This document shows, in pieces, positions 8,534 to 17,933 of a stretch of 39,703 bases of DNA. Below the pieces are notes generated by a model, which saw only the letters and a program-made list of their open reading frames with translations, was not told the origin of the DNA and ran no database searches. Source of the DNA: Stutzerimonas kirkiae (GTDB lineage Bacteria > Pseudomonadota > Gammaproteobacteria > Pseudomonadales > Pseudomonadaceae); NCBI RefSeq assembly GCF_004327335.1, contig NZ_QJUO01000037.1:1-39703 (forward strand). The letters are read 5' to 3'. How positions within the stretch are numbered: position 1 is the first letter of the stretch; every line of letters begins with the position of its first letter. The translations under genes and the position numbers were made by a program.

Positions 8534-8659
8534 CGGCAGGCAAAAGCGGAGAAGAAAAAGTTTGACAGGGGTTTGGCCCCGCCTTTCACGCTGATGAGCC
8601 TGATGAGCCTGATGAGCCTGATGAGCCTGATGAGCCTGATGAGCCTTGAGGCTTGCAGC
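8534..8659. repeat. Repeat leader plus six-copy CTGATGAGC array
   Basis: Bases 8591-8644 are six perfect copies of the nonamer CTGATGAGC. The preceding segment (GCAGGCAAAAGCG, then TTGACAGGG, TTT, CGCCTTTCAC) is closely shared with the segment before the GCTTGCA array at 33707-33823. The right edge, GGCTTGCAGCCTATGGCC, includes the stop codon of the minus-strand gene that follows. The array is noncoding on both strands as annotated here. Confidence 0.85.
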
Positions 8660-9694
8660 CTATGGCCGCTTGTCCTCCGTTACCTCGAAATGCAGTACGC
8701 CGATGACCTGCCCGGCGTCGGTCAGTACCCGCACGCGCCATTGCCCGACCGCCTTGGGCGGGAAGTTGCGTTTGTGGCTCCAGGCCCGGTAACCGGTCTT
8801 GATGCCGCCGTCGATCTCCAGCGCGATACGGTCGATGGGGCGGCCATCCAGCGACCATTCGTGGTAGATGCGTTCCTTGAGGCCGCGTGGCGCACTGATG
8901 GCGGTGTAGGCGTACAGGCCGTTGCGTTGCAGGCGGGCGCTGTCGAGGCGCTGGATGCTCTGGCCGGGGCGGCGCTGGCGGGTGTCCAGGCTGTCGGTGA
9001 CCTGCATGTCGGTCATCCACAGGGTCGCAGGCGGTACCCAGCTTCTCAGTTCCCAGCCCGTCAGGCCGACCAGCGTGGCGATGGCGATGATCGCCAGCAG
9101 CCGCTTGCGCCCCCAGTGCGGGAACAGGCCGCTGAAGCTTGGCAGGGCGAAGAGCACGGCGATGGCCAGTGCCCACTGGTAACTCTGGGTGGTCGAGAGG
9201 TGCAGGATCAGCGGCAGCGCCGTCAGCAACACGGCGAATAGCGTCAGGGCGTGGAAGGCCAGGTATATCCAGCGCCTGGGGGCCAGCCAGCGGTAGTAGA
9301 GCGGGTCGATCAGGGCCGCCAGCGCCGCCGCGCCGAGTAGCCCGGTGAACAGCGCCTGGCTGCTGTTCCAGGCGGTGGTGACGAAAAAGAACGGCAGCAC
9401 GAAGAACAGGCTTTCCTGGTGCACCATCTGCGTGGCGTAGCGCAGCAAGGGTTGTGGCAGTTGCCAGCCCAGCCAGCGCTTCAACGCATCGCGCAGGCTG
9501 TTCTCCAGCATCAGCCACAGCCAGCTCACCAGCATGACGAGGGCGATCATCCGTGCCAGCCCGGCCTGGCGCTCGACCAGTATGAAACTGGCCAGGCCGG
9601 AGAGAAAGCCGAGCAAGGCCACGGTACCGGGGTAGCGGCGTACCACCGTTGCGATCAGGGCGATCAGCCGGGCCAATTGGCTTTTCCAGGTCAT
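8660..9694 (-). CDS. Membrane protein with DUF5924 and C-terminal DUF2914 domains
   Basis: Predicted inner-membrane protein of 344 residues. About seven hydrophobic segments lie in the first two thirds (for example GTVALLGFLSGLASFILV, MIALVMLVSWLWLMLE, LALAIAVLFALPSFSGLF, LLAIIAIATLVGLTGW). A soluble C-terminal part from about residue 225 follows (MTDMQVTDSLDTRQRRPGQS, then YHEWSLDGRPIDRIALEI, GYRAWSHKR and WRVRVLTDAGQVIGVLHFEV), which resembles DUF2914. The family is common in Pseudomonas and its function is unknown. The final residues, EDKRP-stop, are encoded by the shared repeat at the gene end. No neighbouring gene suggests a pathway. Confidence 0.8.
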   Translation of the reverse strand: MTWKSQLARLIALIATVVRRYPGTVALLGFLSGLASFILVERQAGLARMIALVMLVSWLWLMLENSLRDALKRWLGWQLPQPLLRYATQMVHQESLFFVLPFFFVTTAWNSSQALFTGLLGAAALAALIDPLYYRWLAPRRWIYLAFHALTLFAVLLTALPLILHLSTTQSYQWALAIAVLFALPSFSGLFPHWGRKRLLAIIAIATLVGLTGWELRSWVPPATLWMTDMQVTDSLDTRQRRPGQSIQRLDSARLQRNGLYAYTAISAPRGLKERIYHEWSLDGRPIDRIALEIDGGIKTGYRAWSHKRNFPPKAVGQWRVRVLTDAGQVIGVLHFEVTEDKRP

Positions 9695-9711
9695 GGTCGG
9701 GCAGCGTTGGC

Positions 9712-10299
9712 TCAGGCTTCGCTGCGCTTGCCCCAGCGCGTGTCGGCGCTGGGTTGCCAGGCGCTCATCAGCTCCAGCAGTTCGAGTGGCGACTCGCTGC
9801 GCTGCAGCATGGCGCGTTGTTCCTGGCGGACGAATCGCTCGTCCACCAGATGGTCGAGGAAATGGCTGAGCTTGCTGTAGAAGCCGTGCACATCCAGCAG
9901 CCCCATGGGCTTGCTGTGGTAGCCCAGTTGGCCCCAGGTCCAGACCTCGAACAGCTCTTCCAGGGTACCGAGGCCGCCGGGCAGGGCGATGAAGCCTTCC
10001 GCCAGTTCTGCCATGCGCGCCTTGCGTGCGTGCATGCCGTCGACCACTTCCAGGCGTGTCAGGCCTTCATGGCCGATTTCCGAGTTCTTCAGGCTTTGCG
10101 GGATGATGCCGATGACTTCGCCCCCCGCCGCCATGCAGGCGTCGGCCACGACACCCATCAGGCCGACGGCGCCACCACCGTAGATCAGTCGGATATGATT
10201 GGCGGCGAATATCCGCCCCAGTTCACTGGCGGCGGCCTGGTAGGCGGGGTTGGCGCCGGTGTTGGCGCCGCAGAACACACAGATGGAACGCAAGGGCAT
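9712..10299 (-). CDS. LOG family protein (TIGR00730), cytokinin riboside 5'-monophosphate phosphoribohydrolase type
   Basis: A 195-residue Rossmann-like enzyme of the lysine decarboxylase-like LOG family. Characterised members hydrolyse nucleoside 5'-monophosphates (AMP or cytokinin ribotides) to base and ribose 5-phosphate. The signatures are GGGAVGLMG (41-49) and PGGLGTLEE (107-115), preceded by the MHARKARM segment that holds a catalytic arginine. Older annotations call such proteins lysine decarboxylases, which is incorrect. The ATG at 10299 ([15 protein letters not shown]) is the family start; the 34-residue upstream in-frame extension is unlikely. Substrate in this organism is inferred, not shown. 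Confidence 0.9.
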   Translation of the reverse strand: MPLRSICVFCGANTGANPAYQAAASELGRIFAANHIRLIYGGGAVGLMGVVADACMAAGGEVIGIIPQSLKNSEIGHEGLTRLEVVDGMHARKARMAELAEGFIALPGGLGTLEELFEVWTWGQLGYHSKPMGLLDVHGFYSKLSHFLDHLVDERFVRQEQRAMLQRSESPLELLELMSAWQPSADTRWGKRSEA

Positions 10300-10344
10300 T
10301 ACAGGCTCCGTAGTAGGGGGTAGGCAACGGCGTACAGCGGCGCA

Positions 10345-10450
10345 AAGCTGGAGGCCATAAGCGGGAAGCTGGATTTTCCGACGCGCACACCCGAGCGCCA
10401 TCCGGCATGCTCTGCTTGAAGCTTGAAGCAGCTTTTATGGCCTCACGTCG
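10345..10450. repeat. Palindromic heptamer-type element upstream of the LOG gene
   Basis: GGAGGCCATAAGCGGGAAGCTGG on the left faces, in inverted orientation, two GCTTGAA heptamers (10414-10427) followed by GCAGCTTTTATGGCCTC on the right. Both arms carry the GGCCATAA/TTATGGCC string seen at other gene ends here. About 40 bases of unique sequence separate the arms. This resembles the hom-thrC intergenic element. Confidence 0.6.
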
Positions 10451-10566
10451 GGCCGCAAGTATCCTCCGCTTGCGCCCCAGGGCCAAGCGCGGTTTTCCTG
10501 CAGGTCGCCGCTGGTGGCGCGGGCGTAAGTGGCCAACAGGTTTTCCAGCAGGAGTTGCAGTTTCAT
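10435..10566 (-). CDS. Small ORF, 43 residues, unknown function
   Basis: A 43-residue reading frame beginning MKLQLLLENLLATYARATSG and ending RPDVRP. It is not a family I recognise. In favour: a strong Shine-Dalgarno GGAGG lies seven bases before the ATG on the minus strand, and the stop codon lies in the same GGCCATAA-AGCTGC repeat context that ends two other genes in the window. Against: it is short, and its C-terminal half (NRAWPWGASGGYLRPDVRP) looks like run-on sequence, so it may be the N-terminus of a gene truncated by the repeat. It lies upstream of, and in the same direction as, the LOG gene. Confidence 0.4.
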   Translation of the reverse strand: MKLQLLLENLLATYARATSGDLQENRAWPWGASGGYLRPDVRP

Positions 10567-10659
10567 GGGCAGGCCTCCGCCAAGTGTCGATGGGCGGGAT
10601 TTTCGGTCGGATTGGCCGCGATGGCTGTTTGAATCGATCAATGGCCCCGATAGCCGGGT

Positions 10660-10820
10660 GGCGGAGGGGATGTCCGGGGCAAAGCGCCGAAAAGAGCGCG
10701 GGAAGGCTCGAGGCTGGACGGAAGAGCGTGGCTACCGGTATTTTTCGTCCAGCTTTCCAGCCTCCAGCGCTTTTATCGCAGCCCCCTTCCGGAGAATAAC
10801 GGTATAGCGCAATCGCCCGG
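10660..10820. mobile_element. MITE-like palindromic element, copy 1
   Basis: A 161-bp copy of the dispersed element described at 15693-15849. It is flanked by identical direct repeats ATAGCCGGGT at 10650-10659 and 10821-10830, the expected 10-bp target duplication. The core inverted repeat pairs GCCGAAAAGAGCGCG...GGCTGGACGGAAGAGCG with TTTTTCGTCCAGCTTTCCAG-CCTCCAGCGCTTTT. The right end reads ATCGCCCGG; the left outer end is degenerate. It lies just upstream of the ygiQ promoter region. Confidence 0.75.
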
Positions 10821-10860
10821 ATAGCCGGGTGATTCACTCGGCCTTTCTGGTCATTTTTTG

Positions 10861-10869
10861 TGCTATATT
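10861..10869 (+). promoter_or_regulatory. Candidate extended -10 promoter of the YgiQ-type gene
   Basis: TGCTATATT: a TATATT hexamer with the TGn extension, about 46 bases before the ATG at 10915. No good -35 box is visible at 16-18 bases. Sequence match only. Confidence 0.4.
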
Positions 10870-10914
10870 CCGCGCCCGTTTTTCAGCCTGCCCTGCGAGC
10901 ACCCTGAGTCCACC

Positions 10915-13188
<2,274 letters not shown>

Positions 13189-13195
13189 GCGACCC

Positions 13196-13484
13196 ATGAT
13201 TGCGCCGCTGGCCAGCCAGCGGACGCTACTGGCACTGTGCCTGGAGGCGATTATCACGAGGTCTGGTGCCGGACCTCCCTGGCGGTTTGTGAGCGGCGCG
13301 ATCCCAAGGGGCATTACGCCCTGGCCCGGCGCGGGACCCTGGCCGGCTTCACCGGGGTGTCCGCACCCTATGAGCCACCGCTCGCGCCAGACCTGGTGCT
13401 GGATTGCGAGGAGAGGTGAGCGTGGCACATCTGCTGCGTTGGCTGGGCGAGCGGGGCGTACCGCGGGTGGCGCCGCACCGGTAG
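13196..13484 (+). pseudogene. Remnant of an adenylylsulfate (APS) kinase CysC-like gene
   Basis: Three short frames together resemble the C-terminal third of APS kinase. IAPLASQR (frame of 13196) resembles the SPYRADR segment. GGDYHEVWCRTSLAVCERRDPKGHYALARRG, then FTGVSAPYEPPLAPDLVLDCEE (frame of 13237, stop 13417-13419), matches the family's EVF-TPLEVCE-RDPKGLY, FTGIDSPYEAP and E-V-D elements. VAHLLRWLGERG (frame of 13422, stop 13482-13484) looks like the terminal helix. At least two frameshifts separate them and the N-terminal P-loop is absent. It is a decayed gene with no partner cysND nearby. Alternatively the middle frame alone could be expressed as a 60-residue peptide, which I consider unlikely. 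Confidence 0.65.
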
Positions 13485-13503
13485 GGCGGCCCTGGCCGCG
13501 AAT

Positions 13504-13545
13504 GGCGCTGCCCGCGAAAGCTTTGTGGGCAAGCCCGCTCCTGCT
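13504..13545. repeat. REP-like palindrome
   Basis: GTGGGC-AA-GCCCGC followed by TCCTGC (13524-13545), with the companion CCCGCGAA just before it. This is the core of the REP sequences common in Pseudomonas intergenic regions. It lies between the APS-kinase remnant and the convergent chemoreceptor gene and occupies most of the noncoding space there. Confidence 0.65.
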
Positions 13546-13556
13546 TCAGCCGTACT

Positions 13557-15506
13557 TCACAGGCAGAACGCCTGGGTCGCCTTGTCCAGTTCGCGACCCA
13601 GTTTCAGCAATTGCTCGCTCTGCTGCCGGTTGTCATCGATATGCTCGAGGCTGCTGGCACCCTGCAGGTGGATGCGCTCGCTGTGGCGGCGGATCTCGCT
13701 GACCGCCTCGTGCTGTTTAGCGGTGGTATGGGCGATGCGTTCGCTCATGTTGCCGATGGTGTCGATCGAAACGACGATTTCATCGAGGGCGCCTTCGGCC
13801 GACTCGGCCAGTTGCGCCGTTGCCTGGGCATGGCTGACCTGGCTGCGCATTGCCTGTACGGACTGGCGTGCAGCCTGCTGCAGGGTGTCGATCAACTGCT
13901 GGATTTCGCCCGTGGCGCCACTGGTGCGCTGGGCCAGCGAGCGCACTTCGTCGGCGACCACGGCGAATCCACGACCGTGGCTGCCGGCGCGGGCGGCCTC
14001 GATGGCGGCATTGAGCGCCAGCAGGTTGGTCTGTTCGGCAATCGAGCCGATCACATTCAGTACGTTGCCGATGGTGCTGGTTTCGTTGGCCAGGTGCTCG
14101 ATGGCCAGGGCGTTGGCCTGGACCTCGTTGACCAGTGCGTGCAGGCCCTGCAGGCTCTGGCCGATCACCTGCTGCCCCTGGGCGATGGCGCTGCCTGCCG
14201 TGCGGCTGGCCTGGGCCGCCTCGGCGGTGCCCTCGGTGACCTGCTGGATGGTGGCTTCCAGTTCCCCCAGCGAGTCGCGGATCAGTGCGGTATCCGCCGA
14301 CTGCAGGCTGGCACCCTGGTGCAGGGCGGAGCTGGTCTCGCTCAGGCGGTGGCTGCTGTCGGCCACGTCCCGCGCCTGCTCGCGCAATGTGCCGACAAGT
14401 TGCAGTAGATAGTCGCGCAGGCGATTCACGGAGGCTTCGATGTCCTTCAGTTCGATGGTGTTGCTGTCGATGCTCACGGGCCGGCCGAAATTGCCCTCGG
14501 CCCAGGTTCCCAGCGTCGGCGCCAGGCGCTCCATGGCGCGGGTCAGCCGGCGCTGCAGGCGGTCGATGGCCAGGGCGATCAGCAGGATCAGGGCGATGAT
14601 GCTCGCCTGTATCAGGCGCACTTCGCTCTGTATGCGTGCGTGCTCGGCGCGTACGGCGGGTTCCAGGGCCGTCAGCGCCTGTTGTAGGGCTTCGATGCGC
14701 TGGCCGCTGGCTTGCAGCAGTTCGCCGCGTTGCCGGATGAGTTCGCGGGTACGTTGCAGCTCCGCCGGGTAGCGTGCGAGTAGGCTGGCCAGCTCCCGTT
14801 TGAGCGCTATACCGCGGTCCGGCGCCGCCTGCTCGTCGGTGTCGTTCTGCAGGCCCAGCAGGTCGGCGAAAGGGTCGCTCTTGCGTTCTTCGCTCAGACC
14901 CAGCAGCGGCAGGCGTTCGATTTTTTCCGTTTCGGCCTTGAGCGTCTGCAGCGCCTGTTCGATCTCGAGATAGAGGGTGTCGCGGCCACTGCTGATGAAC
15001 TGGCCACGGGCATGGCTCAGTCGCAGCAGGTGCTGGCTGGCGCTGAACAGCGGGGCGAGATAGGCATCCCCGTTGCCTTCGCCAGCGTAGCGGGCCAGTT
15101 GCTCCAGGGCCGCGGCAAGTTCTCGTTCGGCCTGTAGCAGCAGCCCCTGCGGGTCACCGGCCAGCTTGCCGGCGGCCAGCAGGTCGCCGGCGGTAAAATT
15201 GTGCAGTTCGACCAGGCTGGGACGTAGCTGTCCGGCCAGTTGCTCCGGCAGGTCGTCCATGTCGCTGTCCAGCTCTTCCAGTGCCTTCATGGCCTGGCTG
15301 TGGCGCACGGCATCGCCCTGGCTCAGGTAGGCCTGGATGTTGTCGGAGACGCCATGCTGGAACTGCTGGGACAGCCCCAGATAGCGGCTCATCAGCAGGT
15401 AGGGCCGTTCCAGTGCCCGTTCCGACCACCACAGCGTTGCAGCGAGCGCAAGGCAGACGGCGAGCAGTAGCAGGGTGTTGAGCGTGGTGAGCGACTTCAG
15501 GCGCAT
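13557..15506 (-). CDS. Methyl-accepting chemotaxis protein
   Basis: Transmembrane chemoreceptor of 649 residues. TM1 is near residues 9-27 ([19 protein letters not shown]) and TM2 near 298-315 ([18 protein letters not shown]). They enclose a mainly helical periplasmic domain of about 270 residues with no cysteines and repeated Leu/Gln/Glu heptads, probably a double four-helix-bundle type sensor. The cytoplasmic part holds a HAMP-like segment and a methylation/signalling coiled coil. Its hairpin tip contains [20 protein letters not shown] followed by [18 protein letters not shown], the near-invariant CheA/CheW contact region. There is no C-terminal CheR-docking pentapeptide (ends TQAFCL). The ATG at 15506 has GAGG five bases upstream. 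The ligand cannot be inferred. Confidence 0.93.
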   Translation of the reverse strand: MRLKSLTTLNTLLLLAVCLALAATLWWSERALERPYLLMSRYLGLSQQFQHGVSDNIQAYLSQGDAVRHSQAMKALEELDSDMDDLPEQLAGQLRPSLVELHNFTAGDLLAAGKLAGDPQGLLLQAERELAAALEQLARYAGEGNGDAYLAPLFSASQHLLRLSHARGQFISSGRDTLYLEIEQALQTLKAETEKIERLPLLGLSEERKSDPFADLLGLQNDTDEQAAPDRGIALKRELASLLARYPAELQRTRELIRQRGELLQASGQRIEALQQALTALEPAVRAEHARIQSEVRLIQASIIALILLIALAIDRLQRRLTRAMERLAPTLGTWAEGNFGRPVSIDSNTIELKDIEASVNRLRDYLLQLVGTLREQARDVADSSHRLSETSSALHQGASLQSADTALIRDSLGELEATIQQVTEGTAEAAQASRTAGSAIAQGQQVIGQSLQGLHALVNEVQANALAIEHLANETSTIGNVLNVIGSIAEQTNLLALNAAIEAARAGSHGRGFAVVADEVRSLAQRTSGATGEIQQLIDTLQQAARQSVQAMRSQVSHAQATAQLAESAEGALDEIVVSIDTIGNMSERIAHTTAKQHEAVSEIRRHSERIHLQGASSLEHIDDNRQQSEQLLKLGRELDKATQAFCL

Positions 15507-15682
15507 ACCGGCCTCATGTGAAAACCGAGAGGCTGAAACCCTATGGCAATTTGATTGCAGTCGCGTGACGGTCGGCCCGAGCCTCAGGGTGATCGAATGA
15601 AAGCCCGCTCCATGGCCGTGGAAGATGGGTAATGACGGTAATGATGCGTCGCCTCGTTGCGACTGGACTGGCAATCAAGTAG

Positions 15683-15859
15683 GTGACAGATCCAGGGCGA
15701 TCGCGCTATGCACGGCAAAGCGCCGAAAACAGCGCTGGAAGGCTGGATGAAAGCGCGTGGCAAGCGGTATTTTTCGTCCAGCTTTCCAGCCTCCAGCGCT
15801 TTTTTCGAGGCCCCTTTCCGGTGAATAACGGTATGGCGCAATCGCCCTGGTGACAGATC
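15683..15859. mobile_element. MITE-like palindromic element, copy 2 (type copy) with 10-bp target duplication
   Basis: Element 15693-15849 (157 bp) has terminal inverted repeats CAGGGCGATCGCGC / GCGCAATCGCCCTG and is bracketed by identical GTGACAGATC at 15683-15692 and 15850-15859. Inside is a second, longer imperfect inverted repeat, GCGCTGGAAGGCTGGATGAAA against TTTTTCGTCCAGC-TTTCCAGC-CTCCAGCGC; the right arm has one more seven-base unit than the left. It has no coding capacity. Bounded ends plus flanking duplication are the marks of a transposed non-autonomous element. The transposase that would move it is not in the window. Confidence 0.8.
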
Positions 15860-15957
15860 GCACACCGCTGACGGTGCTCTGTTACCCATGGTATCGCGGG
15901 CCCAGGCGCCACGGACTTATGACTACCCGCCTTCCCTCCAGGTAGCGCCGAGAGTGG

Positions 15958-16038
15958 CTGTGCGGATGCCAGGTGGCGGCGAAGAGCTACAGGGATGTAT
16001 CCACGCGTGCCCCGTCCCGCCACCTGGCATTCGCACAG
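15958..16038. repeat. Long inverted repeat, 22-bp arms, 37-nt loop
   Basis: The left arm 15958-15979 (CTGTGCGGATGCCAGGTGGC...) and right arm 16017-16038 are reverse complements at 21 of 22 positions, with one G/A difference. The 37-base loop is not obviously structured. The hairpin would be very stable. There is no T-tract on either side, so it is not a simple terminator. I see no second copy in the window. Confidence 0.75.
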
Positions 16039-16295
16039 GGACGATGATCCCGAGATCGCACTGTACGATCCCGAGGCCAGACACACTATTGCCAATCCTG
16101 TCGCACTGTCTTGCCCCCTGATGCAGGACATATGCCTGCCTGGGCGTGAAGGTGAGCGTTCAAGCGATTGCTCTGGCCCGACCGTTCCGGGGCGGCCTTG
16201 GCGGTCCGGCTGCGTTATATTGGCAGCCCGATGGCTGCAACGTACAGGGACGGTTGCGGTCAGAATCCTGAAGCAACGAAAAGGACATACCTATC

Positions 16296-17357
16296 ATGCT
16301 GGACTGGAAGAATCGCTTGGGCCTTTCGGGCCGTTCCTCGGCGGGCGGCGCATCCGCATCTGGCCAACCCGGGCGCGGCGTGCTGTTGCGTGTTCTGGCT
16401 GGCGTACTGGGCCTCTACCTGCTGGCGGCGTTTTTCGTCGGCTGGTACTGGAGCCTCGAGCCCGACCCGTTCCCGGTCAAGCAGAGCGCTCGCGAGGCCG
16501 CGCAGGCGAGCGAGCATCAACTGCCCAACGGCTATACCACCGCGGTGACGCTCAAGCGGGTTGCCACCACGCTGCTGGACAAGCCCGGCGGCTATCTGAG
16601 CAATGACGTGGCACCGCCGGGCGTGTGGCTCGACAACATGCCGAGCTGGGAATATGGCGTGCTGGTGCAGGTGCGCGACCTGAGCCGCGCCCTGCGCAAG
16701 GATTTCGCCCGTTCGCAGTCGCAATCGACCGAGGATCCTGATCTTTCCAAGAGCGAGCCACTGTTCAACTTCGACAATCGCAGTTGGGCGCTGCCAGCGG
16801 CCGAGTCTGAGTATCGTGCCGCCATCCAGGGGTTGGATCGCTACCTTGGCCGCCTCGGCGCGCCGGCGCCCCAGGCGCAGTTCCATACCCGCGCCGACAA
16901 TCTGAACAACTGGCTGGGTGATGTAGCGACCCGCCTGGGTTCGCTGTCGCAGCGCCTGTCGGCGAGCGTCGGGCGGGTGCGGCTGGATACCGATATCGCG
17001 CCGGAGCAGGAACGCAGCGGCATCGTGCCGACGGTCAAGGAAGAGCGGGTGGAAACGCCCTGGATGCAGATCGACAATGTCTTCTACGAGGCGAGAGGGC
17101 AGGCCTGGGCGTTGTCGCACTTCCTGCGCGCGGTCGAGGTCGATTTCGCCGATGTACTGGCCAAGAAGAATGCCACGGTCAGCGTGCGCCAGATCATTCG
17201 TGAGCTGGAAGCCGCCCAGGAAACGCTCTGGAGCCCGATGGTCCTGAATGGCAGTGGCTACGGTGTGCTGGCCAACCACTCGCTGGTGATGGCCAACTAC
17301 ATTTCCCGCGCCAACGCCGCCATCATCGACCTGCGCAACCTTTTGTCGCAGGGGTAG
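16296..17357 (+). CDS. DUF2333 family protein
   Basis: A 353-residue protein that I recognise as the DUF2333 type common in Pseudomonas and related genera; function unknown. It has a short cytoplasmic N-terminus, one transmembrane helix (about residues 30-51, LLRVLAGVLGLYLLAAFFVGWYW) and a large periplasmic or cytoplasmic remainder. That remainder starts with a conserved EPDPFPV stretch and includes GYTTAVTLKRVATTLLDKPGG, DNMPSWEYGVLVQV, FNFDNRSWALPAAESEY and WSPMVLNGSGYGVLANHSLV. No catalytic motif is evident. The ATG at 16296 is preceded by AAAAGGA at about ten bases. It is followed by the CTCCAGC heptamer array, not by a recognisable terminator. Confidence 0.85.
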   Translation: MLDWKNRLGLSGRSSAGGASASGQPGRGVLLRVLAGVLGLYLLAAFFVGWYWSLEPDPFPVKQSAREAAQASEHQLPNGYTTAVTLKRVATTLLDKPGGYLSNDVAPPGVWLDNMPSWEYGVLVQVRDLSRALRKDFARSQSQSTEDPDLSKSEPLFNFDNRSWALPAAESEYRAAIQGLDRYLGRLGAPAPQAQFHTRADNLNNWLGDVATRLGSLSQRLSASVGRVRLDTDIAPEQERSGIVPTVKEERVETPWMQIDNVFYEARGQAWALSHFLRAVEVDFADVLAKKNATVSVRQIIRELEAAQETLWSPMVLNGSGYGVLANHSLVMANYISRANAAIIDLRNLLSQG

Positions 17358-17370
17358 GAGCAGTTGGCTG

Positions 17371-17556
17371 GCTGGAAGAAAAAGCCGACAAGAGCGCTGG
17401 AGGCTGGAAGCCTGGAAGAAAAAGCCGAAAGCGCTTGACCGGGTTTTGGCGCGGAGGCGCAAACTGTCCAGCCTCCAGCCTCCAGCCTCCAGCCTCCAGC
17501 CTCCAGCCTCCAGCCTCCAGCCTCCAGCCTCCAGCCTCCAGCCTCCAGCCTCCAAC
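17371..17556. repeat. CTCCAGC heptamer array (about 12 copies) in a MITE-related context
   Basis: From 17472 there are eleven perfect copies of CCTCCAG, preceded by TCCAG and followed by a partial copy ending near 17555. The left side (17371-17440) carries the MITE arm motifs GCCGACAAGAGCGCTGGAGGCTGG and GGAAGAAAAAGCCGAAAGCGC, then TTGACCGGGTTTTGGCGCG, related to the leaders at 8545 and 33727. The simplest reading is that the heptamer in the MITE right arm (TTTCCAGC-CTCCAGC) was amplified in tandem here. Confidence 0.85.
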
Positions 17557-17567
17557 TGCTAAAGCAT

Positions 17568-17595
17568 TTGCAATTCCTGCGTTTATCCTTAAACT
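17568..17595 (+). promoter_or_regulatory. Candidate sigma70 promoter of the rpsP operon
   Basis: TTGCAA (17568-17573), 16-base spacer, TAAACT (17590-17595), starting only about a dozen bases after the heptamer array. The likely transcript has an 80-base leader containing GC-rich sequence GGGCCTGCTGGCCC. Sequence match only. Confidence 0.45.
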
Positions 17596-17676
17596 ATGCC
17601 GCCTTTCGGGCCTGCTGGCCCTTGTGTTGGTTTGGCATGGGGCCAAGCACAGACTACCTACAGGAACGATGTTCGC

Positions 17677-17928
17677 ATGGTAACTATTCGTCTCGCTCGT
17701 GGCGGCTCCAAGAAGCGCCCTTTCTATCACCTGACCGTCACCGACAGCCGCAACGCCCGTGATGGCCGTTTCGTGGAGCGCATCGGCTTCTTCAATCCGA
17801 TCGCCTCCGGTGCCGAGGTCAAGCTGTCCGTCGACCAGGAACGTGCCAGCTACTGGCTGGGCCAGGGCGCGCAGCCGTCTGAGCGCGTCGCTCAGCTGCT
17901 GAAGGAAGCTGCCAAGGCCGCTGCCTGA
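17677..17928 (+). CDS. rpsP: 30S ribosomal protein S16
   Basis: Small-subunit ribosomal protein needed for 30S assembly. The 83 residues begin [20 protein letters not shown], the S16 signature, continue through [14 protein letters not shown], and end in the usual Ala/Lys-rich tail. The start at 17677 has AGGAA about 11 bases upstream. It is first gene of rpsP-rimM-trmD-rplS, the conserved operon; rimM follows after five bases. In P. aeruginosa the ffh gene lies upstream of rpsP; here the upstream neighbour is DUF2333 plus a repeat array. Confidence 0.97.
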   Translation: MVTIRLARGGSKKRPFYHLTVTDSRNARDGRFVERIGFFNPIASGAEVKLSVDQERASYWLGQGAQPSERVAQLLKEAAKAAA

Positions 17929-17933
17929 GTCGT

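Larger units (their letters stand above)
15507..16295. other. Long intergenic region between divergent chemoreceptor and DUF2333 genes
   Basis: This 789-base region has no convincing gene. It holds a complete MITE-like element with 10-bp flanking repeats (15683-15859), a near-perfect 22-bp inverted repeat (15958-16038), two GATCCCGAG copies about 20 bases apart near 16046-16075, and a TATATT at 16216-16221 that could be the -10 of the DUF2333 gene (no clear -35). The first 180 bases must contain the chemoreceptor promoter. I see no FliA-type box there. Confidence 0.6.

Noticed and set aside
13237..13419. 60-codon frame as an intact small gene
   Set aside because: It matches an internal part of APS kinase, begins at a GTG without a good Shine-Dalgarno, and the flanking family segments lie in other frames, so a remnant is more likely.
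17467..17556. Tandem repeats considered as a CRISPR array
   Set aside because: Units are contiguous heptamers with no spacers and no cas genes nearby.
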